A DNA stretch of 64,000 bases, from assembly GCA_018242765.1 (NCBI GenBank), contig JAFEBH010000002.1, positions 310,001 to 374,000 of the forward strand, in the 5' to 3' direction. Shown here piece after piece: positions 43,443 through 52,348 of this stretch. The stretch comes from Nitrospira sp. Its GTDB lineage: Bacteria > Nitrospirota > Nitrospiria > Nitrospirales > Nitrospiraceae. Every line of letters begins with the position of its first letter. Positions within the stretch are counted from its first letter, which is position 1. The position numbers and the translations under genes are program-made. The notes under the pieces are model-generated. The model had not been told where the DNA came from. It ran no database searches and was given only the letters and a program-made list of their open reading frames with translations.

Positions 43443-44545
43443 GAACCGCGTACGACTCCTGCTTTTTTTCTCTCCATCAATCCCATCATCAACAGTGGCC
43501 ACACGACAGTGGCATCGCTCAGTACTTCGGCAAACCGTCCACCATCTTTCGGCGTCACAAACTTTCCCCAGGAGAGTCCTTCTTGATAGGTACAGCCGCT
43601 GAGTCCTCCCCAGTAATCCGGTTCCGGACAAATCCTCACACCGTAGTGAAAACGTGGAGGCTTCACACTGAGGCCCAAGCGAAGGTTACTGATCTCGATG
43701 TAGGGACCTACCTGCTGTGCCCAATTCCTCGGCACCCCGCCACCGATCGTGAAAATTCCCAGCCGCTTCGCCGAGAGCACATGATCGGCATAACTATTGA
43801 GATCGAGATAGGGATTGAACGAGGGCTGTGACTGGAGAATGCTCTTGAGGACCGAGAGGTCTCCGTTGTGTCCGACCTGCGCTCGTGCTTGAGTCACCTC
43901 CCGTGCCATTGCCCATGTGCCCATATCAAGCCCCACTTCAGAATCAGTAAAGGCTGGGATATAGATCGGTACGTTTTTCAGGTAGGCGCTCTTCAAAATG
44001 CCTTCGCCCTGAACTTCCTCCGCCAATGTTTTGCCTAGCTCACGCGTCAACATCTCGGAACAGAGTGGTCGATCCTGACTCAGACGTTTCACCGTCTGGG
44101 TCACGATGTGCTCCACATAATTCAAATTGGCTTCCATCTCGAGCGTATCGTAGACGCGGTTGTACCCCTTCTTAAACAGTTCCTCGTCGCTCATCGAGGG
44201 ATCATGCCGATAATGCGTCTTTCCAACTGACTCGCTCAGGCCATGAGCCATGAGCGCGCCGGTTGAGATGATGCACTGCACCATCCCCTCATCAATCATC
44301 TTCGTGATGATCTTCCCCATCTTGGCGATGGTCATCGCACCGGACAACGTCATCACGACCTTACACTCAGGGTCTGCGATCATCTCCCAGAGTACCTCGA
44401 AGGCTCTCCCCACGTGCCGCCCACCGAAGGCCGTCTTGCCCATCGCCTCCAACAGTTCGCCGAACGAGGAAATCTTGTCAGGATCAAGCGGCTCAAGCGC
44501 CTCTAATCCGTCTTTTGCTCCGTCACGAAACTCGCGTGCATACAT
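43439..44545 (-). CDS. Deoxyhypusine synthase-like protein
   Basis: 368 residues of the deoxyhypusine synthase fold. NAD-site stretches VVMTLSGAMTIAKMGKII, IISTGALMAHGL, IYIPAFTDSEVG and IFTIGGGVPRNW are present. The catalytic Lys that forms the enzyme-substrate imine is K328 in EGLSWGKF, aligned with the human SWGK motif. Bacteria lack eIF5A, so relatives of this type are thought to move the aminobutyl group of spermidine to putrescine or another amine (homospermidine synthase-like). Arginine decarboxylase and agmatinase downstream make a polyamine role likely here. Confidence 0.88.
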   Translation of the reverse strand: MYAREFRDGAKDGLEALEPLDPDKISSFGELLEAMGKTAFGGRHVGRAFEVLWEMIADPECKVVMTLSGAMTIAKMGKIITKMIDEGMVQCIISTGALMAHGLSESVGKTHYRHDPSMSDEELFKKGYNRVYDTLEMEANLNYVEHIVTQTVKRLSQDRPLCSEMLTRELGKTLAEEVQGEGILKSAYLKNVPIYIPAFTDSEVGLDMGTWAMAREVTQARAQVGHNGDLSVLKSILQSQPSFNPYLDLNSYADHVLSAKRLGIFTIGGGVPRNWAQQVGPYIEISNLRLGLSVKPPRFHYGVRICPEPDYWGGLSGCTYQEGLSWGKFVTPKDGGRFAEVLSDATVVWPLLMMGLMERKKAGVVRGS

Positions 44546-44906
44546 ATAGACAACCTCTACAACCCTCTGAACCGTTCACTGATGTGGATTTGTTTATACA
44601 CAACCCCGAATAGAGGCGTCAATGAATGTTGCAGGATGTCGTTCATCAATTGACTGCTCGGAAAGAACGATCCAGCAAGCGAAGAGATACCTTCCTCTAA
44701 ATAAACCTCGCCACATCTACACCCTGCAAGCATCCCGCGCACGCATCTTCTCCGGCAACCTTCGGCGCAAACGCGCACGGGCCGAATAACAAGGAAGCAA
44801 CCGGTAAGGGAACGAACTCCACTCGCACTGCCGACGATACACCTCACTGAGTGCCGGCAGGCACACCGAACGTGGCTGTACCCCACGAGTGCAATTCAGC
44901 CTCGCT
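44546..44906. other. Intergenic stretch without recognisable gene
   Basis: A minus-strand frame at 44557-44886 is open but Cys/Arg-rich and unlike a real protein. No hairpin with a T-run or known repeat seen. Confidence 0.5.
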
Positions 44907-45596
44907 CTAAAATAACGGCTTCTTGCCGCCGGCCTTGACGATGGCGTGACTCAGCGCTTTCGACAGGCTCTCTGCGGCAGCTGCATCGCAGACCGGAAGA
45001 GAGAGCTCTCCTTTCTTTTCACCCGGTTTATCCTTTGGTGCACGATCCTCGTACACCAGTTCCTCCAAGTTCGTGACGACCAATCGACCGATTTTAAGGT
45101 CGTGCATGGGCTTCCCCGGCATCGAGAGCGTTGCGACCCATTCAGTCACACAAGCCGCACGTGTACAGCGCAGCCGAATCCCATAGAGATTCGTTCCCTC
45201 TCCCTCTCGTTCAGAGCTGACATTGGGAGACATGGCGTTCAAGTTAAACTCCTGAATTTTTTCAACCGGCGCTTGGAGATCAAGAGCACCGCCGAATCGC
45301 ATCCGTTCATTGAGCCGTGTAGTGAATTGAAGGCCGGAGGGAGGCCGAACCACCACATCGACTTTTGCCGTTCGATCCATCTGCCAAGGCGCTCCATCCT
45401 TCGGAGCCATCCGTTGCAATCCGCTGCGCATGGTGGCGCAGGCTTCCCACGTATCTTTGATAAACGCCATTGTCTCTTCCAGCGACGGCCCTTCCGGGTC
45501 AACGCTCTCGTTCGACCCCGCCCACACAACCGGTAGGCCAGTCAGCAGAAGGAAGAAGCCAACGACACCCCACTTCATTCGCCATTTTGCCATCAT
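44907..45596 (-). CDS. Exported protein of unknown function
   Basis: 229 residues, signal peptide about 1-26 (GVVGFFLLLTGLPVVWA). The mature part starts with a helix (SLEETMAFIKDTWEAC), then beta strands (KVDVVVRPPSGLQFTTRLNE, YGIRLRCTRAACVTEWVATL, LKIGRLVVTNLEELVYED) and a C-terminal helix (AAAAESLSKALSHAIVKAGG). Cysteines in LRCTRAACV may pair. The alternating pattern is that of a PH-like or lipocalin-like small barrel. Not recognised. Confidence 0.72.
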   Translation of the reverse strand: MMAKWRMKWGVVGFFLLLTGLPVVWAGSNESVDPEGPSLEETMAFIKDTWEACATMRSGLQRMAPKDGAPWQMDRTAKVDVVVRPPSGLQFTTRLNERMRFGGALDLQAPVEKIQEFNLNAMSPNVSSEREGEGTNLYGIRLRCTRAACVTEWVATLSMPGKPMHDLKIGRLVVTNLEELVYEDRAPKDKPGEKKGELSLPVCDAAAAESLSKALSHAIVKAGGKKPLF

Positions 45597-45933
45597 GTCG
45601 ACCCATCAATACTGGCGTGTAATTTTTGAACCCACAATGCTGGGGAAGTGTATCCTGTCGCCAAGAGTCTTTTCTAGTTGAGATCATCCGTCGATGAGCA
45701 AGAGTCAGAGCAGGGGGTGCTTATCCTAGTCCCTCAGCAGAGGGGGGATAGCGCATGTGCGCCGGGAGTGGAACTATAAAGAAGCCAGGTTATTGAAGAG
45801 ACTAGGCACTCACAACGTACGATCTAGAAAAAGAACGAACGGGAAGATTTTCTCTCCGGCCACTATATCCGAAAAAACAATAACAGGGTCACCAGGCTTC
45901 GGGTACGCCAGACCGGCGATCGCCTTCAGTCCT
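45597..45933. other. Intergenic stretch without recognisable gene
   Basis: 337 bases between two minus-strand genes. AT content is higher in 45770-45890. No clear promoter, hairpin or repeat could be assigned by eye. Confidence 0.45.
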
Positions 45934-46494
45934 TCATCGTTTAGTCTGCAACTCCACGTTGACGAGTTTTATTTCCGAGAGATCCGCGAGCCGCGGACAC
46001 CACCGTGTGCCGGCACGCCACAAAGCCGAGACCAGTTGGTCGTAGACCGTCCCCGGGTGGTCATAGTGAATTCCGTACGCATGAGAAGCTGCACGTCGAC
46101 ACGGAAACACGAATGACTTCGCCGAATCGTCCGACTCCACCTCAAATCGTGTCACGGTCAGATCAAGGGTAAGCCGGATCTTAAACCAACAATGGGCATG
46201 GTGGTCGTCGACCTGCATCGAGTGCTGATAGCACTGCAACACATCTCGGACGGTCACCATGCTTAAGGACGTATTCCCCGAGAAGACCTCGGCTCGCTTG
46301 TCGAGCACCAAGGCCTTGGCTAGGGACAAGGCATGCCCTACTTGAATCGGGTTCAGGAGGTCAAAAGCCGACTCATAGATGGCGATGTTGGGATGGACCT
46401 TGAATTCGCGCAGGGATCCACGCTTGGCCAATTCGAGGTTCCAATAAAAGTCCACGGCCTGGGACTGGCGGAAGCGAAAGGTTACGAGGTTCAT
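45934..46494 (-). CDS. Protein of unknown function (186 aa)
   Basis: No signal peptide. Starts MNLVTFRFRQSQAVDFYWNL. A hydrophobic helix (IQVGHALSLAKALVLD) is followed by beta-like RFEVESDDSAKSFVFPCRRA and a His-rich centre (DDHHAHCWFKIR). The His/Cys-rich stretch could bind metal. No family recognised, and it stands alone. The frame has normal amino-acid composition and no overlapping alternative. Confidence 0.5.
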   Translation of the reverse strand: MNLVTFRFRQSQAVDFYWNLELAKRGSLREFKVHPNIAIYESAFDLLNPIQVGHALSLAKALVLDKRAEVFSGNTSLSMVTVRDVLQCYQHSMQVDDHHAHCWFKIRLTLDLTVTRFEVESDDSAKSFVFPCRRAASHAYGIHYDHPGTVYDQLVSALWRAGTRWCPRLADLSEIKLVNVELQTKR

Positions 46495-46642
46495 AACTCA
46501 CACCCCGTCACTAAGAGTCGCTTTGCTTGAAACCTTCAGGAACGTACTCGGTCGCGGCTAATCAACACCGCCCTTCCGCAATATTTTCAGCTTTCGTTTG
46601 ACGGAAGCTTGAACTTGCCAGGCCTCCAGTGGAAGGAACAAG

Positions 46643-46720
46643 TGGTGGTCCCAACGGGATTCGAACCCGTGTTTAAGCCTTGAGAGGGCTCCGTCCTAGG
46701 CCAGGCTAGACGATGGGACC
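46643..46720 (-). tRNA. tRNA-Glu (anticodon CTC)
   Basis: Minus-strand cloverleaf: acceptor GGTCCCA/TGGGACC, D-arm GTCTAGCCTGGCCTAGGAC, anticodon loop CTCTCAA with anticodon CTC, T-arm CGGGTTCGAATCCCG, discriminator A and encoded CCA (46645-46643). The D-arm and acceptor are characteristic of bacterial tRNA-Glu. Reads GAG codons. Confidence 0.93.
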
Positions 46721-46893
46721 AGCCGTACCTTCTGAAAGGAGGACCGTAGCACAAGCAGTTTTCCCTTTGCAACGAATCACCTGGGCATAGCTTGCGACAT
46801 CCCCCACACTTAGCTTACAAGTAGTTGCAGTCTTCACCCACGCGTGTCACAAGGTGACTATCACAAAGGGATCCGGCTGTGAGGAGAATCTTT

Positions 46894-47322
46894 GTGTTCG
46901 CCCCAGCCCGCGCCAGTAGGATCGAGTGTCAACGGACACCCATTCGATTCGCCTTTGCTTTTCTTCTCTGCTTCGGAATAAGTATCTGCGGCTGCGCAGC
47001 AATCCGCCCAAGCACCTTCCCGTGCCCTAACACGGTCCAAGCGAACGTTAGTGCGACAAAACCAACAGTTCATGTCTCCTATAGAGAGCCATCCCTTACC
47101 GCGAAAGAAGGCTCGTTGACAACCCTAGCCAAGACAAGCATTTACTACGATTTTGGTAACGGACGATCCCTCGCGAAGGACGTGCCAGCGACGCACCCGT
47201 CCGGCGGCGGAGAAATTTCCGAGACCATTACTGTCCCAATAAAGGCTGGCAAGGAACAATCCGTGAAAATCTGCGTGACGGCGACGGATAGCAACGGAAA
47301 TGAAAGCGCGTCGACTCCTTAA
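46894..47322 (+). CDS. Predicted lipoprotein with Fn3-like domain
   Basis: 142 residues from GTG 46894 (GAGGAG seven bases before it); GTG 46879 is an alternative. After a basic N-terminus the hydrophobic segment FAFAFLLCFGISICGC ends in a lipobox-like Cys. The rest is beta-rich: PTVHVSYREPSLTAKEGSLT, KTSIYYDFGNGRSLA, ISETITVPIKAGKEQSVKIC and VTATDSNGNESAS, matching the strand order of a fibronectin type III-like fold. Surface or periplasmic. Function unknown. Confidence 0.65.
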   Translation: MFAPARASRIECQRTPIRFAFAFLLCFGISICGCAAIRPSTFPCPNTVQANVSATKPTVHVSYREPSLTAKEGSLTTLAKTSIYYDFGNGRSLAKDVPATHPSGGGEISETITVPIKAGKEQSVKICVTATDSNGNESASTP

Positions 47323-47751
47323 GTCACTCCATTCGTTTTATTCTGCCGAAATACGTCGCTCTGACGAAAATCAGATATAGATGACAGGGAAGTTCAGCTC
47401 CAACAGCCTTCATCAGGAGGGCGGACTGCAACTCCGTTCTGCGCCTTGCTCGCTGAGACAGGTTAGGAGTGTGGACGGCCATGCACACTCTGGATTCAGT
47501 ATCCCCTGTTGGGAATGGGAGAATCAGCACATGGCAAGAGGCCGGCACGGACGGACACTCCTCTTGAACGGAGCCCTTTGGGATCTTCGCCAGGGGCCTT
47601 TTGCATGGGGCCATAATACCTGGCATTTCTACATCGGACAAACTTGACAGAAGAAGGCAGAACGCCTAGCCTGATAAGTGTTTTCACGACACTTCCTATG
47701 CGTTATACCTGCTTCACACGACCCGAGGTCGTTGCGGTTCGAGGTTGCTAA
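47323..47751. other. Intergenic stretch without recognisable gene
   Basis: About 430 bases. An 88-codon plus frame (47381-47647) and a 105-codon minus frame overlap here, neither with a good ribosome site or recognisable protein. Left unassigned. Confidence 0.4.
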
Positions 47752-48270
47752 ATGGGTGAGTCGGTGCCGTTTCACGGGACCGATCCCTTCTCTCGTTCGC
47801 CGGCGATGGGAGTGTTGCCGAAGCCGCGGCTCGAACTTCGGATCGGATCTAATATTTTCCGGAACACCAACGGCGTCGTCACGATTCACGGAAAAGAGCA
47901 ACTCGTCGTTGAACTCAAGCCGGAGCTCGGTCAACTCCTCATCACTCTTGATCTCTACAACGAGCAGGGTATTCGTATTGGGCACCTGCGCCGAAACGGT
48001 CTTACATTCAATGAACACGGGCGATTTGCTGTAGAGACGTCTCACGGTCAAACCCTGCCGGCTGTTCAGTTGTCAGATCTGCAGTCCGGGCATCCGGTGC
48101 TTGAGGCTCACATGGTGTCCGTGTACAGAGTGGACCTCGTCAGCGGAAAACTGTTCTCGCATAAGGGCATACCGGTTGAAATCACGCCGCACTATTGTCG
48201 AATCGGCGCTCACACGACGCTATTTGGAGAGGTCCTGGAAATGCGAGGCGGCCCGGCCATCCTCGGCTAA
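47752..48270 (+). CDS. Protein of unknown function, beta-rich (172 aa)
   Basis: ATG 47752. The sequence is almost all beta-like: PRLELRIGSNIFRNTNGVVT, QLVVELKPELGQLLITLDLY, RIGHLRRNGLTFNEHGRFAV and MVSVYRVDLVSGKLFSHKGI, closing with YCRIGAHTTLFGEVLEMRGG. No signal peptide or membrane segment. It could be a DNA- or ligand-binding barrel; I cannot name it. Confidence 0.6.
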   Translation: MGESVPFHGTDPFSRSPAMGVLPKPRLELRIGSNIFRNTNGVVTIHGKEQLVVELKPELGQLLITLDLYNEQGIRIGHLRRNGLTFNEHGRFAVETSHGQTLPAVQLSDLQSGHPVLEAHMVSVYRVDLVSGKLFSHKGIPVEITPHYCRIGAHTTLFGEVLEMRGGPAILG

Positions 48271-48415
48271 TTGAATTGATCGTCGCAAATCCCTCACCTG
48301 CTCAGGTGCGTCCTTCTCTCTCCCCTTCCTTGAGAATTTCCTGTTGGCCAGCTCATTGTCGCAGACAATCAAAAACCGTTTTGCCCTCGCCTCTGTACTT
48401 CTCTACAATAGGCCC

Positions 48416-48841
48416 ATGACTGATATCCACAAACCGTCCGTGCAAGCATTTCTCGTCTGCGACCAAGTCATTGAGGATAGCCTCACCAAAAAGAAGAGTC
48501 TGATCGGAATCTTCACTCATCTTCAGACTGTCTCATTCCCTTTCCACCATCAACATATGGGGCTCTACTTCTGCCTCACCGACGCTGAAGGTCTCTATCA
48601 CTTTGATATCGACCTGATCTATCTCAACTCGGAACAACTAGTCTGTCGAGCCACCCTTCCCAATATCGAAATCGGCGACCGTCTCCAAATCTCTGATTTC
48701 GGTATTAACATCCCGCTCCTCATCCTTCCGGCACCCGGTCGCTATGAATTCCGCCTCCTGATGGAGGGCCATCTCCTTGCTCAAAAGGATTTCAACGTCA
48801 TGTTGGCACCGGATCCCACTGCAACTGAACCTGCCGCCTAG
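48416..48841 (+). CDS. DUF6941-like protein
   Basis: 141 residues from ATG 48416 (the frame extends 24 codons upstream without support). Begins MTDIHKPSVQAFLVCDQVIE followed by DSLTKKKSLIGIFTHL, the opening of a conserved family of about 140 residues (DUF6941 by memory). All-beta layout: HMGLYFCLTDAEGLYHFDID, EIGDRLQISDFGINIPLLIL, GRYEFRLLMEGHLLAQKDF. Function unknown. Directly upstream of glnS. Confidence 0.7.
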   Translation: MTDIHKPSVQAFLVCDQVIEDSLTKKKSLIGIFTHLQTVSFPFHHQHMGLYFCLTDAEGLYHFDIDLIYLNSEQLVCRATLPNIEIGDRLQISDFGINIPLLILPAPGRYEFRLLMEGHLLAQKDFNVMLAPDPTATEPAA

Positions 48842-48928
48842 CGGCTCCCCCATTCCTCTCTTCACCCCGTCTGTGATAGAACTCCTCCCTGAACGCCGCC
48901 TCCACACAACCGGGGTCGACAAGACGCC

Positions 48929-50635
48929 ATGACGACACCAGAGTCTTCATCCGCTTCGAATTTCATTCGCGATCTCGTGGTCGCTGACCATGCGGCAGGC
49001 AAGCACGGAGGCCGGGTTGTCACCAGATTTCCTCCCGAGCCCAATGGCTATCTCCACATCGGTCATGCCAAATCCATGGCCCTGAATTTTGGGTTGGCCA
49101 GTGAGATATCCGGTGGGATCTGTCATCTCCGATTCGACGATACAAACCCCACGACCGAGGATCCCGAGTATGTGCGGGCGATCCAGGACGATGTCCGATG
49201 GTTGGGATTTGATTGGCACGGTAAGATGTTTTATGCCTCCGACTATTTCGAGCAACTCTATGCCTTCGCGGTTGTCCTGATACAGAAAGGCAACGCCTAT
49301 GTGGACAGCCTGACGCCCGATCAAATTCGAGAGCACCGTGGGACGCTCACCGAACCGGGCCGTGACAGTCCATATCGAGCCCGATCCATCGAGGAGAATC
49401 TGAGTCTGTTTACACGCATGCGAGCCGGAGAGTTTCCCGATGGAGCCCAGGTATTACGCGCCAAGATTGATATGGGTTCTCCCAACATCAACCTCCGCGA
49501 CCCAATTCTCTACCGAATCCGCCATGCGACCCATTATCGGACCGGCTCCACCTGGTGCATCTACCCTTCGTATGATTTTGCCCACCCGCTGTCCGATGCA
49601 ATCGAAGGCATTACGCACTCCATCTGTACCCTGGAGTTTGAGGATCACCGCCCGCTGTACGATTGGGTGGTCGCTGAAGCCGACGCGCCCCATCGCCCGC
49701 AGCAGATCGAATTTGCCAGACTGACCCTCACCTCGGCCGTCATGAGCAAGCGAAAACTGCTCGAACTGGTTGAGAAGAAACTGGTCACCGGGTGGGATGA
49801 CCCTCGTCTTCCAACTTTGAAAGGTCTGCGTCGGCGAGGCGTGACTCCTGAGGCGATTCGGGCCTTTTGCGAACACATCGGCGTCGCCAAGCGCGACGCA
49901 ATCGTCGAGATGCAGCTCTTTGAACACTTCATCAGGGAGGACCTCAACAAACGATCCCCGCGCGTGATGGGGGTGCTCCGCCCGTTGAAAATCGTGCTCG
50001 ATAACTATCCGGACGGTCTCGTCGAAGAGCTTGAGGCCATCAACAATCCTGAAGACGCATCCGCCGGAACCAGGAAGGTGCCCTTCTCACAAATCCTGTA
50101 CATCGAGCAGGATGATTTCAAGGAAGACCCGCCGAAACAGTTTTATCGCCTGGCTCCAGGTCGTGAAGTCCGGTTGCGCTATGGGTACATTATCAAGTGT
50201 GTCGGTGTAACGAAGGACCCGCAAACCGGTGCGATCACCGAACTCCATTGCACCTACGATCCTGACACCAAAAGCGGATCAGCGCAGGAGCAGCGTAAGG
50301 TGAAGGCTACCATTCACTGGGTCTCGGCGTCGCATGCCGTTCAGGCGATCATCCGTCTCTATCAGCCGTTACTCCTCACCGACCAAGCGAAACCTGCGAC
50401 CGATCAAGACTGGACACACTCCCTGAACCCCCAGTCTCTTGAACTGCTGACCGATTGCTGGGTTGAGCCAAGCCTTCGTTTCGCCGAACCCGCCTCCCGA
50501 TTCCAGTTCGAGCGCCAAGGGTACTTCTGTGTCGACCCGGACTCATCATCCGGCACCCTCATCTTCAACCGGACCGTGTCGCTCAAAGATGCATGGGCCA
50601 AGGTTGAAAAGGCTCAGCAAGCTCCCCAGCGCTAG
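48929..50635 (+). CDS. glnS: Glutaminyl-tRNA synthetase
   Basis: 568 residues, class I. Attaches glutamine to tRNA-Gln. HIGH motif in [25 protein letters not shown] counterpart VMSKRKL, and the GlnRS-specific LRFDDTNP and [21 protein letters not shown]-terminal two-barrel anticodon-binding domain (about 345-560). Its presence points to direct Gln-tRNA charging. Two tRNA-Gln genes lie 1.4 kb downstream. Confidence 0.96.
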   Translation: MTTPESSSASNFIRDLVVADHAAGKHGGRVVTRFPPEPNGYLHIGHAKSMALNFGLASEISGGICHLRFDDTNPTTEDPEYVRAIQDDVRWLGFDWHGKMFYASDYFEQLYAFAVVLIQKGNAYVDSLTPDQIREHRGTLTEPGRDSPYRARSIEENLSLFTRMRAGEFPDGAQVLRAKIDMGSPNINLRDPILYRIRHATHYRTGSTWCIYPSYDFAHPLSDAIEGITHSICTLEFEDHRPLYDWVVAEADAPHRPQQIEFARLTLTSAVMSKRKLLELVEKKLVTGWDDPRLPTLKGLRRRGVTPEAIRAFCEHIGVAKRDAIVEMQLFEHFIREDLNKRSPRVMGVLRPLKIVLDNYPDGLVEELEAINNPEDASAGTRKVPFSQILYIEQDDFKEDPPKQFYRLAPGREVRLRYGYIIKCVGVTKDPQTGAITELHCTYDPDTKSGSAQEQRKVKATIHWVSASHAVQAIIRLYQPLLLTDQAKPATDQDWTHSLNPQSLELLTDCWVEPSLRFAEPASRFQFERQGYFCVDPDSSSGTLIFNRTVSLKDAWAKVEKAQQAPQR

Positions 50636-50645
50636 AGAGGCGTAC

Positions 50646-50852
50646 ATGCGTTGCCCAATCTGTCGCAGGCCTACAACGTGGAAAGGCAACTCCTGGCGTC
50701 CTTTCTGCTCAGAACGTTGCCAGATGATCGATTTAGGAACGTGGGCCACCGAACATTATCGCATCCCAGGTCCGAGCTTGACCACGGAATGGACCATTCT
50801 GGAATCATCCGAAAGTCAGAACGGTACAGACAGCCCCCAGCCGAGCGCTTGA
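50646..50852 (+). CDS. yacG: DNA gyrase inhibitor YacG family, zinc-binding
   Basis: 68 residues, ATG 50646. Zinc ligands C-P-I-C (3-6) and C-S-E-R-C (about 21-25), then [16 protein letters not shown], the family signature. YacG binds GyrB and inhibits gyrase in E. coli. Ten bases after glnS stop, so likely co-transcribed. Confidence 0.88.
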   Translation: MRCPICRRPTTWKGNSWRPFCSERCQMIDLGTWATEHYRIPGPSLTTEWTILESSESQNGTDSPQPSA

Positions 50853-51003
50853 GCGCCACAACGTCGAGCTCGTTCCCATTTGGCAGAATCCGCCGACTAC
50901 GCCACCCAATTCCTGGAGAGCTCCTCACCTTTTGCGGTTGGCAGAGCCACATTGAACTTGCTAAGGTCTGACGATCATTTCTTCCGTGCAAAGGAGGACC
51001 GTC

Positions 51004-52047
51004 ATGTTCCCGACCAAAGGCTATGCCGCAATGGCCGCAAAGGAAAAATTGCAGCCGTTTTCGTTTGAACGGCGCGATGTCGGTCCACATGATGTATTGA
51101 TTGCGATCTCGCACTGCGGCATCTGCCATTCCGATATCCATCAAGCTCGCAACGAATGGGGTATCTCACTCTTCCCGATGGTGCCCGGCCATGAGATCGT
51201 CGGAACCGTCGCGCAAGTCGGAACAGCGGTGAATACGTTTAAGATTGGCGATCGAGCCGGTGTCGGGTGTTTCGTGGACTCCTGCCGAACCTGTACGGCC
51301 TGCCGAGAAGGGCTAGAACAATACTGTAGCGGGGGCACCCTCTGGACCTACAGTGGGCAAGACAAGGCAGGCCAGATCACCCAGGGCGGTTACTCAGCCC
51401 AGATTGTCGTGGATGAGCGGTACGTCCTCCGAATCCCAGCGACGCTTTCGTTGGCGGGAGCGGCTCCATTGCTCTGTGCGGGTATTACGACCTACTCCCC
51501 CCTACGGCAATGGGGGATCGGTCGCTATCACAAACTGGCCGTCGTCGGCCTTGGCGGGCTTGGCCACATGGCGGTAAAAATCGCCAAGGCGATGGGAACG
51601 GAGGTGACGGTCTTGAGCACCTCGGAGAGTAAACGGCAGGATGCGAAGCGGCTGGGAGCGGCAAACTTTGCAGTGACATCAGACCCTCACACATTTACGA
51701 AACTCCAAGGGTATTTCCACTACGTCCTCGACACGGTTTCCGCCCCGCACGATTACAACGCCTACCTAAACCTCCTCAAAACCGACGGGACCATGATCCT
51801 CGTTGGGGCACCGGAAGTACCGACTCCGGTCCAGGCCTTTTCACTCATTTTCAAACGACGGCGCCTAGCCGGCTCTCTGATCGGCGGCATCAAAGAAACA
51901 CAGCGCATGCTCGACTTCTGCGCCCAACACCAAGTCGAGTCCGACGTGGAAGTGATTCCCATCCAACAGGTGAACGAAGCCTACGAACGGGTCCTCCGAG
52001 GCGACGTGAAGTTTCGATTCGTGATCGACATGGCGTCGTTGCAATAA
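51004..52047 (+). CDS. Zinc-dependent NADP alcohol dehydrogenase, YahK/CAD type
   Basis: 347 residues from ATG 51004, eight bases after AAAGGAGG. Catalytic zinc ligands in CGICHSD and PGHEIVG, structural zinc Cys cluster DSCRTCTACREGLEQYC, NADP-site GLGGLGHMAVKIAKAMG. Sequence layout is that of cinnamyl-alcohol/aldehyde reductases such as YahK and YjgB, which reduce broad aldehydes with NADPH. The physiological substrate is unknown. Confidence 0.92.
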   Translation: MFPTKGYAAMAAKEKLQPFSFERRDVGPHDVLIAISHCGICHSDIHQARNEWGISLFPMVPGHEIVGTVAQVGTAVNTFKIGDRAGVGCFVDSCRTCTACREGLEQYCSGGTLWTYSGQDKAGQITQGGYSAQIVVDERYVLRIPATLSLAGAAPLLCAGITTYSPLRQWGIGRYHKLAVVGLGGLGHMAVKIAKAMGTEVTVLSTSESKRQDAKRLGAANFAVTSDPHTFTKLQGYFHYVLDTVSAPHDYNAYLNLLKTDGTMILVGAPEVPTPVQAFSLIFKRRRLAGSLIGGIKETQRMLDFCAQHQVESDVEVIPIQQVNEAYERVLRGDVKFRFVIDMASLQ

Positions 52048-52083
52048 CAGGCGACCTGGGAATTTCCGGAGTTTGTAGGAAAG

Positions 52084-52157
52084 TGGCTGGGGGACTAGGA
52101 ATCGAACCTAGGTAGCCGGCTCCAAAGGCCGGCGTCCTACCGCTAGACGATCCCCCA
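52084..52157 (-). tRNA. tRNA-Gln (anticodon TTG)
   Basis: Minus-strand cloverleaf with acceptor TGGGGGA paired to TCCCCCA, D-arm GTCTAGCGGTAGGAC, anticodon stem GCCGGC/GCCGGC with loop CTTTGGA (anticodon TTG), T-arm CTAGGTTCGATTCCTAG, and encoded GCCA end. Reads CAA codons. 47 bases from the next tRNA-Gln. Confidence 0.94.
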
Positions 52158-52204
52158 GCGCGGTACGGAAATCATGCGTGGATATGGGACGAGAGATAAA
52201 GTTT

Positions 52205-52278
52205 TGGCTGGGGGACTAGGAATCGAACCTAGGTAGTCAGATCCAGAGACTGACGTCCTACCGCTAGACGATCCCCCA
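52205..52278 (-). tRNA. tRNA-Gln (anticodon CTG)
   Basis: Almost the same body as its neighbour (acceptor TGGGGGA, same D- and T-arms, encoded CCA), but the anticodon arm is GTCAG-T-CTCTGGA-T-CTGAC with anticodon CTG. The pair closing the anticodon loop is T-T where the sister gene has C-G. Reads CAG codons. Clear tandem duplication followed by anticodon-arm change. Confidence 0.92.
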
Positions 52279-52348
52279 ACCGAGGTTCACAGTAATATAT
52301 CAATCGCAATTCCGTCAAGATAGCCGCGGGTTTGACAAGGGAAATCCT

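Noticed and set aside
44557..44886. Cys/Arg-rich minus frame after the deoxyhypusine-synthase-like gene
   Set aside because: Composition is atypical and no start signal is visible.
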